A DNA stretch of 64,000 nt from CAUPWF01 sp964369425 (lineage in GTDB: Bacteria; Bacillota; Clostridia; Lachnospirales; Lachnospiraceae), in contig CAYJGW010000005.1 of the NCBI GenBank assembly GCA_964369425.1, positions 22,910 through 86,909 on the forward strand, written 5' to 3'. The notes under the pieces were generated by a model. That model saw only the letters and a program-made list of their open reading frames with translations. It had not been told where the DNA came from and made no database searches. Below are positions 43,483-51,166 of this stretch, piece by piece (position 1 is the stretch's first letter; each line of letters begins with the position of its first letter). The translations under genes were made by a program, and so were the position numbers.

Positions 43483-44046
43483 ATGATAACAGAAAAAACA
43501 CTTATAGAGTACTGCTCGCTAACGCTTTCATCTTTAAAAACAGCGAGTTTATTTACTGTCAAGCTTGAAAGCGAACTGACTTTGGATGCAGATATATCAT
43601 CATGGAATGAGAAATTTATAGGAACAGGAATAAAGCTAAGACTACTGAAAATTGGTAAAGACTCTGCACTTGTGTATATATATAGACAAGATATGCTTCT
43701 TAGCGATATGAACAATTCAAAAGCAAGTGCCCTTCTCTTTCAGTATGGATACGAAAATTTAAGTATTGATAAGATGATAGAACGATTATCCAAAAGACTT
43801 TCTAAATACGAAGAATTTCCACATGAAATCGGTTTGTTTTTAGGCTATCCACCCGAAGACGTTGAAGGTTTTATCTGTAACAAGGGTAGAAAATGTAATC
43901 TGTGTAAATATTGGAAAGTATATGGGAACGAAGATGAAGCTTTACTGAAGTTTGCCAAATATGATAAGTGCAAGGCTGTTTATAAGAAATTATGGCAAAA
44001 TGGACGAGATATTTTAAAGCTAACTGTAAAAAAAGTAGTAGCTTAA
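43483..44046 (+). CDS. DUF3793 protein
   Basis: This 187-residue protein matches the DUF3793 pattern: FPHEIGLFLGYPPEDVEGFI near 122-141, then cysteines in CNLCKYWKVYGNEDEA and YDKCKAVYKKLW. It starts one base after the DUF2325 stop. DUF3793 genes commonly accompany flavodoxins, as here, so a role in iron limitation or flavodoxin function is likely but unproven. It is soluble. Confidence 0.75.
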   Translation: MITEKTLIEYCSLTLSSLKTASLFTVKLESELTLDADISSWNEKFIGTGIKLRLLKIGKDSALVYIYRQDMLLSDMNNSKASALLFQYGYENLSIDKMIERLSKRLSKYEEFPHEIGLFLGYPPEDVEGFICNKGRKCNLCKYWKVYGNEDEALLKFAKYDKCKAVYKKLWQNGRDILKLTVKKVVA

Positions 44047-44084
44047 ATATATAAAACAAATCAATTTAAAAGGAGATTTTTATC

Positions 44085-44495
44085 ATGAGCAAAGTAGCAG
44101 TAGTTTATTGGAGTGGTACAGGAAACACAGAGATTATGGCAAATTTCATAGCCGAAGGTGCAAAAAGCAAAGGTGCAGAGGTAGATGTAATGACTTCTGA
44201 CAAATTTACAAATAATATGATATCAAATTACACATCAATAGCTTTCGGCTGCCCGTCTATGGGTGCTGAAGTTTTAGAAGAAACTGAATTCCAACCAATG
44301 TGGGACGATGTAAAAGATGATCTTGGCGGTGTCAATGTACTGCTTTTCGGCTCTTATGGTTGGGGCGATGGCGAATGGATGAGAAACTGGGAATCAGAAA
44401 CTAATGCTAAAACTTTAGATTCATATATGTGTAACGAAGCTCCAGATACCGATGCAGAAGCCGCTTGCAGAGCGTGTGGAGAAAAGTTAGCATAA
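44085..44495 (+). CDS. Flavodoxin
   Basis: This 136-residue short-chain flavodoxin has the FMN phosphate loop WSGTGNTE near 9-16 and the isoalloxazine-contact segments CPSMGAEVLEETEF and GSYGWGDGEWM. It can replace ferredoxin when iron is scarce. It is the third gene of the DUF2325-DUF3793 operon, with GGAGAT upstream of the ATG. The hairpin at 44519-44548 follows. Confidence 0.9.
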   Translation: MSKVAVVYWSGTGNTEIMANFIAEGAKSKGAEVDVMTSDKFTNNMISNYTSIAFGCPSMGAEVLEETEFQPMWDDVKDDLGGVNVLLFGSYGWGDGEWMRNWESETNAKTLDSYMCNEAPDTDAEAACRACGEKLA

Positions 44496-44518
44496 AAATT
44501 TTAGTACAGAAAATATAC

Positions 44519-44548
44519 GAAACCTAAGAATACATATTCTTGGGTTTC
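44519..44548 (+). terminator. Hairpin after the flavodoxin gene
   Basis: A 14-bp stem with one G-U pair (GAAACCTAAGAATA / TATTCTTGGGTTTC) has a tight loop and only weak T-rich sequence after it. It may attenuate read-through into the next genes. Confidence 0.5.
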
Positions 44549-44575
44549 TATTGTTGGAAGGATCTATGAATATAT

Positions 44576-44914
44576 ATGAATAAGGATATCAAGTTTACTA
44601 TAAATGTTTCAAGACGACTACTACTCGAAACTATGCTTACGGAAAAGCAAATAGCTAAAATGCTGTATGTCTCAGAAACAACACTACGAGGACTCTATAT
44701 TAAAAACTTTGAAATGCCTCCTAGAAGATATATTCGCTATGTAAAAATGTGTAAAGCAAGAACTTTGCTACGAACTACAGATAAGACTATTAGTGAAATC
44801 GCATATGACATCGGATATATTAATACAAGTAAATTCGCAGAAACGTTTAGAATTATATATGGTGAGACTCCGTCGAAATATCGCAAAGTTTGCGGTTTAG
44901 GAGTGGATGTATAA
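44576..44914 (+). CDS. Stand-alone AraC-type DNA-binding domain
   Basis: This 112-residue protein consists only of the two helix-turn-helix motifs of AraC regulators (MLTEKQIAKMLYVSETTLRGLYIKNFEMPPRRYIR, then KTISEIAYDIGYINTSKFAETFRIIYGETPSKYR), with no sensor domain. It may be a complete small regulator rather than a fragment, because start, stop and following genes are intact. GGAAGGA upstream lies nearer to an ATG at 44566 that encodes a five-codon reading frame, possibly a leader. It is the candidate regulator of the ATPase genes behind it. Confidence 0.75.
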   Translation: MNKDIKFTINVSRRLLLETMLTEKQIAKMLYVSETTLRGLYIKNFEMPPRRYIRYVKMCKARTLLRTTDKTISEIAYDIGYINTSKFAETFRIIYGETPSKYRKVCGLGVDV

Positions 44915-44961
44915 GTAGATAACTTGTTATAATCAAAGCAAAAATATTTGGAGGTATATGA

Positions 44962-45225
44962 ATGTTACACTGGATTACTAAAGAAAGAAAATTGATTTTT
45001 GCAGCTGGTGCTGCGTCAGGCGTTGCTCTATTAGGACTTTTAAAAACTAAAAAAGTTCGTGTGCTAACAGTAAAAGGTGTTGCTGGTGGTATAATGCTAA
45101 AAGATAAAGTCTTAGAAACTGCTACTAACATAAAAGAAGAAGCAGACGATATCTGCAACGAAGCTAAAGTAGCTGCAAAACGTGATTGTGATTGTGGCGA
45201 TGACTGCGGCTACTCGGAGGAATAA
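44962..45225 (+). CDS. Small glycine-rich membrane protein (FezA/DUF6110-like)
   Basis: This 87-residue protein has a short basic N-terminus, a Gly/Ala-rich hydrophobic segment (IFAAGAASGVALLGLL, residues 12-27), a second Gly-rich hydrophobic patch (VKGVAGGIML) and a charged helix. The tail is rich in Cys/Asp (CDCGDDCGYSEE), suited to metal binding. It precedes the P1B-6-like ATPase by 16 bases, with GGAGG before its ATG. A small membrane protein paired with such an ATPase is the core of ferrosome (fez) operons, so I tentatively equate it with FezA. Confidence 0.6.
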   Translation: MLHWITKERKLIFAAGAASGVALLGLLKTKKVRVLTVKGVAGGIMLKDKVLETATNIKEEADDICNEAKVAAKRDCDCGDDCGYSEE

Positions 45226-45241
45226 AATATAGGAGAAGCTT

Positions 45242-47371
45242 ATGAAATATCATATTATTTATGATAAGCCCTATCGCCTCAGAATTCGATTTGGTAAATA
45301 CATACTAACAAAGGAGCAGTGTTACGGACTTTCCGACCTGCTCTTTTGTATTAACGGTGTAGAAAAAGTTTCGACTAATGAGATTAACGGATCGGTGCTT
45401 ATCGAGTATAGGAAAAGCAGTGCAAAAAGTTTAGTTTTAAATACACTATCTTCTTTATCATTATCTGAAATCAAAGATAGTGTTCCAACAGAGGAACAGC
45501 GAGCTGCAATTTTAGAAACAAAAATGAAAAAGCGTATAGTAAAACACGTTATATGCCACTTGACAAGGCACTTTTTCCTGCCTATACATCCGCACAGAAT
45601 TTACACTATCGTTCGTTCTGTACCATATATTATGAACGGACTTCAAGCACTGACAAGCAAGAAGATAAATGTTGAAGTTTTAGATGGTACTGCTATAGCA
45701 GCCTCACTGCTGTCGAAAAACTACAAAACTGCATCATCTACAATGTTTTTACTCAGACTTTCAGATTTACTACTTGAATACTCAAATTTAAGGGCAAAAC
45801 ATGCCTTAGCTCAGACTCTTACAATCAATGTAGACAAGGTTTGGCTTATAAAAGACGGTGTAGAGATAGAAGTTCATCACAGTGATGTCGTAGCTGGTGA
45901 TGTCATTCGTATCAGAAAAGGCAGTCTAATCCCTATGGATGGCACTGTTGTAGGTGGTGATGCACTTATAAACGAGGCAACTATGACGGGTGAACCTATA
46001 CCGGTTCATAAGTTTATCAGCAATACCGTTTTTGCTGGCACAGTTATTGAAGACGGTGAAATTGATGTTGAGGTCTTAAATTTGCAAAACGACTCTCGTA
46101 TTGCAAAGATTATCGATCTTATTGATACTGGTGAAAAAGAAAAAGCGATTGTACAAGGTAGAGCCGAGCGACTTGCCGACGATATCGTTCCTGTAAGTTT
46201 TGGACTTTTCTTTGCTACTTTACTTCTTACAAGGAGTATTACAAGGGCGTTATCGGTACTTATGGTTGACTTTTCTTGTGCCATTAAGCTTACCACTCCG
46301 ATTACGATTATCTCCGCTCTCAAAGAGAGCGTTAATCATGAGGTACTTGTGAAAGGAGGAAAATATCTTGAAGTTTTATCAAAAGTAGATACCGTTGTTT
46401 TTGACAAAACAGGCACACTCACAAATGCTGTCCCAAAAGTGTCAAAAATAATCCCTATCACAGAGGGTTATACAGAAGATGAAGTGCTTAAAATAGCTGC
46501 TTGTCTTGAGGAGCATTTTCCTCATAGTGTAGCATCTTCCATTGTGCGAGAAGCTAAAGAAAGAAACATTCATCACCCAGAAGAACATGGCAAAGTTGAG
46601 TATATTGTTGCACATGGAATAGCAAGTATTTATAATGGAAAGCACTCAGTTATTGGCAGCAGACATTTTGTCTTTGATGATGAAAATGTTCCATATCCTA
46701 CTGATAGGGAAGATTTTATAAACGAGCAAATCGGAAGTGACAGTGCGGTTTATCTCGCTGTTGACGGTGAACTCATCGGAATTATCTGTGTAAATGACCC
46801 ACCGAGAGTAGATGCTAAATACACGATAGATATGCTAAGAAATGAGGGCGTAAAAGATATTTATATGATTACAGGTGACAGCGAAAACAGTGCTAAACAC
46901 ACTTGTTCACTTCTTGGTATTGATAAGTATTATGCTTCTGTTCTGCCTGACGGCAAAGCTGAAATAATCGAAAAGCTAAAAGCTAATGGCAGAACTATTC
47001 TTATGATTGGTGACGGAATAAACGATACCCCTGCACTCAGTGTTGCCGATGTATCACTTACACTTAATGGTTCTTCGGACATAGCGCGAGAAGTGGCTGA
47101 TATTTCGGTGCTCTCACACGAACTCACGAAGATTGTGGAAATACGCAGGCTTGCTACAAAGCTAATGCAGAAAATTTACAGACAATACGGAATTATAGTT
47201 TCGTTTAATACTGCCTTAATTACGCTTGGAATTTTCGGTGTTATAGCTGCAGGAACTTCTGCTTGGCTACATAATGCCTCAACTATCGGACTTACTTTAA
47301 CTTCGGCTAAACCTATTATGAAAAAAGAAGATTTAATTTTAACGGAGGACGAAAAAGATGAAACAACATAA
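45242..47371 (+). CDS. P1B-6-type metal ATPase (FezB-like)
   Basis: This 709-residue P-type ATPase has the actuator motif MTGEP (248-252), phosphorylation site DKTGT (388-392) and a GDGINDTPAL hinge. Unusually, the metal-site helix reads SCAIKLTTP (345-353) instead of CPC, and no CxxC metal-binding domain is present. The N-terminus carries an arginine-rich YRLRIRFGKY segment (11-20) in an HMA-like fold. These are the traits described for P1B-6 ATPases of ferrosome clusters, which load iron into membrane-bound granules. Iron as substrate is inference from family and neighbours. Confidence 0.7.
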   Translation: MKYHIIYDKPYRLRIRFGKYILTKEQCYGLSDLLFCINGVEKVSTNEINGSVLIEYRKSSAKSLVLNTLSSLSLSEIKDSVPTEEQRAAILETKMKKRIVKHVICHLTRHFFLPIHPHRIYTIVRSVPYIMNGLQALTSKKINVEVLDGTAIAASLLSKNYKTASSTMFLLRLSDLLLEYSNLRAKHALAQTLTINVDKVWLIKDGVEIEVHHSDVVAGDVIRIRKGSLIPMDGTVVGGDALINEATMTGEPIPVHKFISNTVFAGTVIEDGEIDVEVLNLQNDSRIAKIIDLIDTGEKEKAIVQGRAERLADDIVPVSFGLFFATLLLTRSITRALSVLMVDFSCAIKLTTPITIISALKESVNHEVLVKGGKYLEVLSKVDTVVFDKTGTLTNAVPKVSKIIPITEGYTEDEVLKIAACLEEHFPHSVASSIVREAKERNIHHPEEHGKVEYIVAHGIASIYNGKHSVIGSRHFVFDDENVPYPTDREDFINEQIGSDSAVYLAVDGELIGIICVNDPPRVDAKYTIDMLRNEGVKDIYMITGDSENSAKHTCSLLGIDKYYASVLPDGKAEIIEKLKANGRTILMIGDGINDTPALSVADVSLTLNGSSDIAREVADISVLSHELTKIVEIRRLATKLMQKIYRQYGIIVSFNTALITLGIFGVIAAGTSAWLHNASTIGLTLTSAKPIMKKEDLILTEDEKDETT

Positions 47372-47438
47372 ACTTTGGTCATACCTTGCAGTTTTTGCAA
47401 TGATAATGTGTATTTATACAGGGTATAAGCATAAATAG
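47358..47438 (+). CDS. 26-residue single-pass membrane micropeptide
   Basis: ATG 47358 follows GGAGGA by 8 bases and overlaps the ATPase gene end in another frame. The 26 residues comprise a basic MKQHK start, one hydrophobic helix (LWSYLAVFAMIMCIY) and a TGYKHK basic end. It is immediately followed by a terminator, so it closes the operon. It is probably a small accessory subunit of the ATPase; I do not know a characterised function. Confidence 0.6.
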   Translation: MKQHKLWSYLAVFAMIMCIYTGYKHK

Positions 47439-47441
47439 AGT

Positions 47442-47478
47442 AACAGTAGCTGCTGAATAGGTAGCTACTGTTTTTTTA
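47442..47478 (+). terminator. Terminator of the FezB-like operon
   Basis: The stem AACAGTAGCT / AGCTACTGTT is followed by TTTTTTT, directly after the micropeptide stop. Confidence 0.85.
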
Positions 47479-47485
47479 TATACAC

Positions 47486-47538
47486 TTGACTTTTTAACTA
47501 AAATCTAATAAAATATACCCATACCCCCTATGGGTATA
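47486..47538 (+). promoter_or_regulatory. Promoter and CsoR-type operator
   Basis: TTGACT (47486-47491) and TAAAAT (47509-47514) are 17 bp apart. Then comes TATACCCATA-CCCCC-TATGGGTATA (47514-47538), perfect 10-bp arms around a C-tract, the classical form of CsoR/RcnR-family operators. Confidence 0.8.
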
Positions 47539-47552
47539 AAGGAGGATTTAAA

Positions 47553-47828
47553 ATGAAGCAATGTATGGATGTGGATGCTATAAATAAGCGTCTTAAAAAA
47601 ATTGAAGGTCAAGTACGTGGCATTAGCAAAATGGTTAATGAAGATAAGCCTTGTGAGGATATTCTAATTCAAATCGGTGCTATCAAGTCAGCACTTCAAA
47701 AAACAGGGCAACTTATCCTTGAGGGACATATGCACCACTGCGTACTTGATGGGATAAGTAGTGGTCAAGAAGATGAAACAATAAAAAAACTAATTTCAGC
47801 ACTTAATCAGTTTTCTAAAACAATTTAG
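47553..47828 (+). CDS. CsoR-family metal-sensing repressor
   Basis: This 91-residue all-helical protein of the CsoR/RcnR/FrmR family has RLKKIEGQVRGISKMV at the start and the ligand set Cys (PCEDI), His and Cys (GHMHHC) typical of Cu(I)-sensing CsoR. The operator with C-tract lies directly upstream, so it represses itself and the ATPase 12 bases downstream. The partner ATPase leaves the metal open between copper and zinc/cadmium. Confidence 0.88.
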   Translation: MKQCMDVDAINKRLKKIEGQVRGISKMVNEDKPCEDILIQIGAIKSALQKTGQLILEGHMHHCVLDGISSGQEDETIKKLISALNQFSKTI

Positions 47829-47840
47829 GAGGGATGCACC

Positions 47841-49742
47841 ATGAAACAACAAATAATGAAACTTAACTCAGTTCCCATGCTGTGGATTTCTGGTATATTT
47901 TTGCTTGCGAGTTTTATAACAGAGTACATATTGCCACTTATGAACATAGCTTTTGAGTTCCTTTTAAACCCCGCATGGGTATCTCTTATAATTTCGGGTA
48001 TTCCTCTTGTGTATCTCGCAATAGTGAACACTTTAGATAAAAGAATTACATCTCCTCTTTTGATCACTATTGCAATGATAGCTGCAGTTTACATAGGCGA
48101 TATATTTGCAGCCGGCGAAGTTGCCTTTATTATGGCGATTGGCGAACTTTTAGAGGACAGAACGGTCGATAAAGCTAGAAAAGGTATCGAGATGCTTTTA
48201 AACCTCGTTCCAGCACAAGGTCGAGTAGTCAGTGAAAATGGCGAAACTATGATCGAAGCCAAGGACATTAAACAAAATGATATATTAAGAGTTTTACCAG
48301 GTGAGAGTTTTCCAGCTGATGGTGTAATTATTGTTGGTGACACTACCGTTGACCAAAGTATAATGACAGGCGAGAGTTTACCTGTTGATAAATCTGTAGA
48401 TGATGAAGTATTTACAGGAACTATAAACCGTTTTGGCTCGGTTGATATTAAGGTTACTAAATCATTTGCAAATTCATCACTGCAAAAAATGATTAAATTA
48501 GTTGAGGATGCCGATCATCAAAAAGCGCCAACTCAAAAAATTGTTGATAAATGGGCGGGATATCTTGTTCCTTTGGCTTGCATAATTGCAATAGTTACAT
48601 ATTTAATTTTCACCTTTGGATTGGGCAGACCAGATGATGCGCTTATTCGTGCTGTTACTATTTTGGTTGTTTTTTGTCCTTGCGCGCTTGCCTTAGCAAC
48701 TCCAACTTCTATTATGGCTGCAATAGGTCAAGCTACAAAAAACGGTGTTTTAATCAAATCTGGAGAGGCATTAGAGCGTATGGGTTCTGTTAATACAGTG
48801 TGTTTCGATAAAACAGGGACTATCACAAAAGGAACGCTTGCTGTCAGTGATATTAAAACCTTTGATTATGATAAAAATGAACTTTTAAGACTTGCGAGTA
48901 CGGTCGAAAGTCGTTCAGAACACCCTATAGGTAAGGCAGTTGTGTCTTGTGCTAAAACTAACAACATAAACTTAGCAGATTTAAAAGATTTTTCTATGAC
49001 TGTTGGAAAAGGCGTTTTAGGGACTGTAAATGGACTTCTAACTTTCTGTGGTAATGAGAAACTCATAGAAGATAACGCAAAGCTTACTATTGCTAACCCC
49101 ATAGTGCATAGCGTTTCAGATTTGAGAGAACAGGGCAAGGCTGTAATCATAGTAGCAAACACAGAAAGGATTATCGGTGTTATTGGACTTTCTGACGAGA
49201 TTAAAGGTAGCTCAAAAACAGCTATTTCTAAACTTAACTCAACGGGAATAACTAAAACTGTACTTCTTACAGGCGACAACGAAAAAAGTGCTAATTTTAT
49301 AGCAAATAAAGTTGGCATAACTGACGTTAAATCTTCTCTTCTTCCAGAGGGTAAAGTTGCCACAGTAAATGCTCTTATGAAAAGTGGAAATGATGTGTGT
49401 ATGGTTGGTGATGGTGTGAATGATGCACCAGCACTTAAAACTGCTGATGTTGGAATTGCTATGGGTACAATGGGCAGTGATATAGCCATTGATGCTGCTG
49501 ATATTGCAATTATGAGCGATGATATTTCTAAGATTTCATATATAAAAAAACTTTCGAATGCTACAATTTTTTCTATTAAATTTAACATCACAATGTCAAT
49601 GGTAATTAATTTTTCTTCAATTATCTTATCGGTAATGGGATTATTAAATCCAGCAACAGGAGCACTCGTGCATAATGCAGGATCGGTACTTGTTGTTCTA
49701 AATGCTGCAAGGCTTTATGATAAAAAAATCATTACCGAGTAG
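47841..49742 (+). CDS. P1B-type heavy-metal ATPase (CPC motif)
   Basis: This 633-residue metal-transporting P-type ATPase has CPCALALATP (279-288) in the metal-site helix, DKTGT (323-327) and GDGVNDAPAL near 530. There is no N-terminal HMA domain, so it is shorter than CopA at 57856. The last helix reads HNAGSVLVVLNAARL rather than the MSxSS pattern of copper pumps, closer to zinc/cadmium-type members, while its repressor looks copper-type. GGAGGG precedes the start. It is an exporter of a soft transition metal; the exact ion is open. Confidence 0.83.
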   Translation: MKQQIMKLNSVPMLWISGIFLLASFITEYILPLMNIAFEFLLNPAWVSLIISGIPLVYLAIVNTLDKRITSPLLITIAMIAAVYIGDIFAAGEVAFIMAIGELLEDRTVDKARKGIEMLLNLVPAQGRVVSENGETMIEAKDIKQNDILRVLPGESFPADGVIIVGDTTVDQSIMTGESLPVDKSVDDEVFTGTINRFGSVDIKVTKSFANSSLQKMIKLVEDADHQKAPTQKIVDKWAGYLVPLACIIAIVTYLIFTFGLGRPDDALIRAVTILVVFCPCALALATPTSIMAAIGQATKNGVLIKSGEALERMGSVNTVCFDKTGTITKGTLAVSDIKTFDYDKNELLRLASTVESRSEHPIGKAVVSCAKTNNINLADLKDFSMTVGKGVLGTVNGLLTFCGNEKLIEDNAKLTIANPIVHSVSDLREQGKAVIIVANTERIIGVIGLSDEIKGSSKTAISKLNSTGITKTVLLTGDNEKSANFIANKVGITDVKSSLLPEGKVATVNALMKSGNDVCMVGDGVNDAPALKTADVGIAMGTMGSDIAIDAADIAIMSDDISKISYIKKLSNATIFSIKFNITMSMVINFSSIILSVMGLLNPATGALVHNAGSVLVVLNAARLYDKKIITE

Positions 49743-49753
49743 ACATGTAAGTC

Positions 49754-49800
49754 ATCTGTTGAGGTCGTTCCCTTTTTTTCTGTATGCCTCAACAGATATT
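49754..49800 (+). terminator. Terminator at the end of the island
   Basis: The stem ATCTGTTGAGG (49754-49764) / CCTCAACAGAT (49787-49797) has a 22-base T-rich loop and is followed by ATTATTTTG. It separates the plus-strand island from the convergent TetR gene and may work both ways. Confidence 0.65.
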
Positions 49801-49810
49801 ATTTTGCATC

Positions 49811-50437
49811 TTAGTTTGTACCAAACATACGAATCATCGAATCTAAGCACTCCTCCACGCTGAGTTCCACTTCATCAAACTCCTTATGAAAAACTGCTTC
49901 TCTAAATACGAGCATTTGTAGCGAATAAATAATCAACCTCAACATCAAATGATTCGCTGTCATATCATCTTTTATCCAGTAAATGGAACCATCCTTCTTT
50001 CCTTTCTCAAAAATCCTATATAACATCGTTTCCTTCTTGTACTCCGAAAATATGGACTTTTCAGTAAGCCTTGAATATTCGCTAAAATAATAATCATAGT
50101 GCAAAGTAAAGAGAAATTCCTCTTTACCTCTTGATAGTAATGGCAACTTTTTTATGTATTCTTTTAGCAGTTCATATCCCGTTTTTTCACTTTCTAGTTC
50201 AACTTCATCAATGATTCTATATTGCTTTTCTACAATTTCTTTCAATAATTCGGTTGCTAACTCTTCCTTGCTATCAAAATAATTATAAATTGTTTGCCGA
50301 TCTACTTTTGCTACTGTAGCTATCTCTCTTATTGTTGGCACACTGATTCCTTTTTCAGAAAAAAGAGACAGTGCTACATCCATAATATGTCGTCTTTGTT
50401 TTGTTTTTGTTGCACTAAGCTGTTTTTCAACTTTCAT
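49811..50437 (-). CDS. TetR-family transcriptional regulator
   Basis: This 208-residue regulator has the TetR DNA-binding domain (RRHIMDVALSLFSEKGISVPTIREIATVAKVDRQTIYNYFDSKEELA, residues 16-61) and a divergent ligand-binding domain. It follows the broken alpha/beta hydrolase gene by 13 bases and would have been co-transcribed with it. No operator was recognised. Confidence 0.88.
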   Translation of the reverse strand: MKVEKQLSATKTKQRRHIMDVALSLFSEKGISVPTIREIATVAKVDRQTIYNYFDSKEELATELLKEIVEKQYRIIDEVELESEKTGYELLKEYIKKLPLLSRGKEEFLFTLHYDYYFSEYSRLTEKSIFSEYKKETMLYRIFEKGKKDGSIYWIKDDMTANHLMLRLIIYSLQMLVFREAVFHKEFDEVELSVEECLDSMIRMFGTN

Positions 50438-50450
50438 CCCTTACCCCTTT

Positions 50451-51162
50451 CTAATCCTCAGATTCCCAAATCCCTTTTAAGAAACTGGTAGACAGTGCAT
50501 GCCAGTCACTAATGTATTTATCATAGTCATTCCACGCCACATCTGTGCCACCCCAATTCTCCTTTTTGTATTTACTAATTACTATCGCATATTGCTCACT
50601 GCTCATATCTTCCATTGGAATTGGTATAGTCTTCCCATTCTTTGGTTGCCATGCTCAAACCATGACGTCCTTTCGAGTATACATGCATTTCCAATGGAAC
50701 ATTGTTTTTCTTACAAGCATTCGCATATAGCAAGCTATTTTCAACAGGCACAACAAAATCGTTCATCGTATGCCATAAAAAAGTTGGTGGTGTATCAGAT
50801 TTTACATTTTCTTCAATTGAGGCAAATTGAAGTTCGCTTTCACTAGGTTGCTCTCCATAAAGTGCTTTTATTGACGAAACATGTGCATGCTCTCTCGCAG
50901 TTATAACCGGATATGCTAGGACAATTGCATCTGGTCTATTTGACACCCCTCGATCACACTCCGCTTTTATCTCTTCTTTATCATAATGCACTCCTAGGCT
51001 TGCGGTTAGATGTCCACCTGCTGAAAATCCCACTACTGCAATTTGATTTTCATTTACATGATGTTTTTCACATAACTTTCGCACCTGGCAAACTGCACGT
51101 GATAAATCTTTCAAAGGTTGTGTTTTTATCGGATCTAGCAAACAAGAAGGTAAATCTACCAA
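50451..51162 (-). pseudogene. Truncated and frameshifted alpha/beta hydrolase
   Basis: The frame at 50596-51162 retains the nucleophile elbow GFSAGGH, WHTMNDFVVPVENS and KGRHGLS, so it is an esterase/lipase of the BD-FAE type. Its 5' end, including the oxyanion HGGG region, is missing where the Rpn gene now stops. Near 50620 a frame change lets translation continue as PMEDMSSEQYAIVISKYKKE and onward to LSTSFLKGIWESED with a stop at 50451, a plausible native C-terminus. It is a dead or dying gene. Confidence 0.75.
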
Positions 51163-51166
51163 TGGT

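Noticed and set aside
44576..44914. The short AraC-type gene as a pseudogene fragment
   Set aside because: Both helix-turn-helix motifs are complete, start and stop are sound and it heads an intact operon, so a genuine small regulator is more likely.
45242..47371. The first island ATPase as an ordinary copper pump
   Set aside because: It lacks the CPC motif and CxxC domains and has SCAIKLTTP with an arginine-rich N-terminus instead.
48866..49591. Minus-strand open frame of 241 codons
   Set aside because: It lies wholly inside the CPC-type ATPase gene on the opposite strand and has only the composition expected of a shadow frame.
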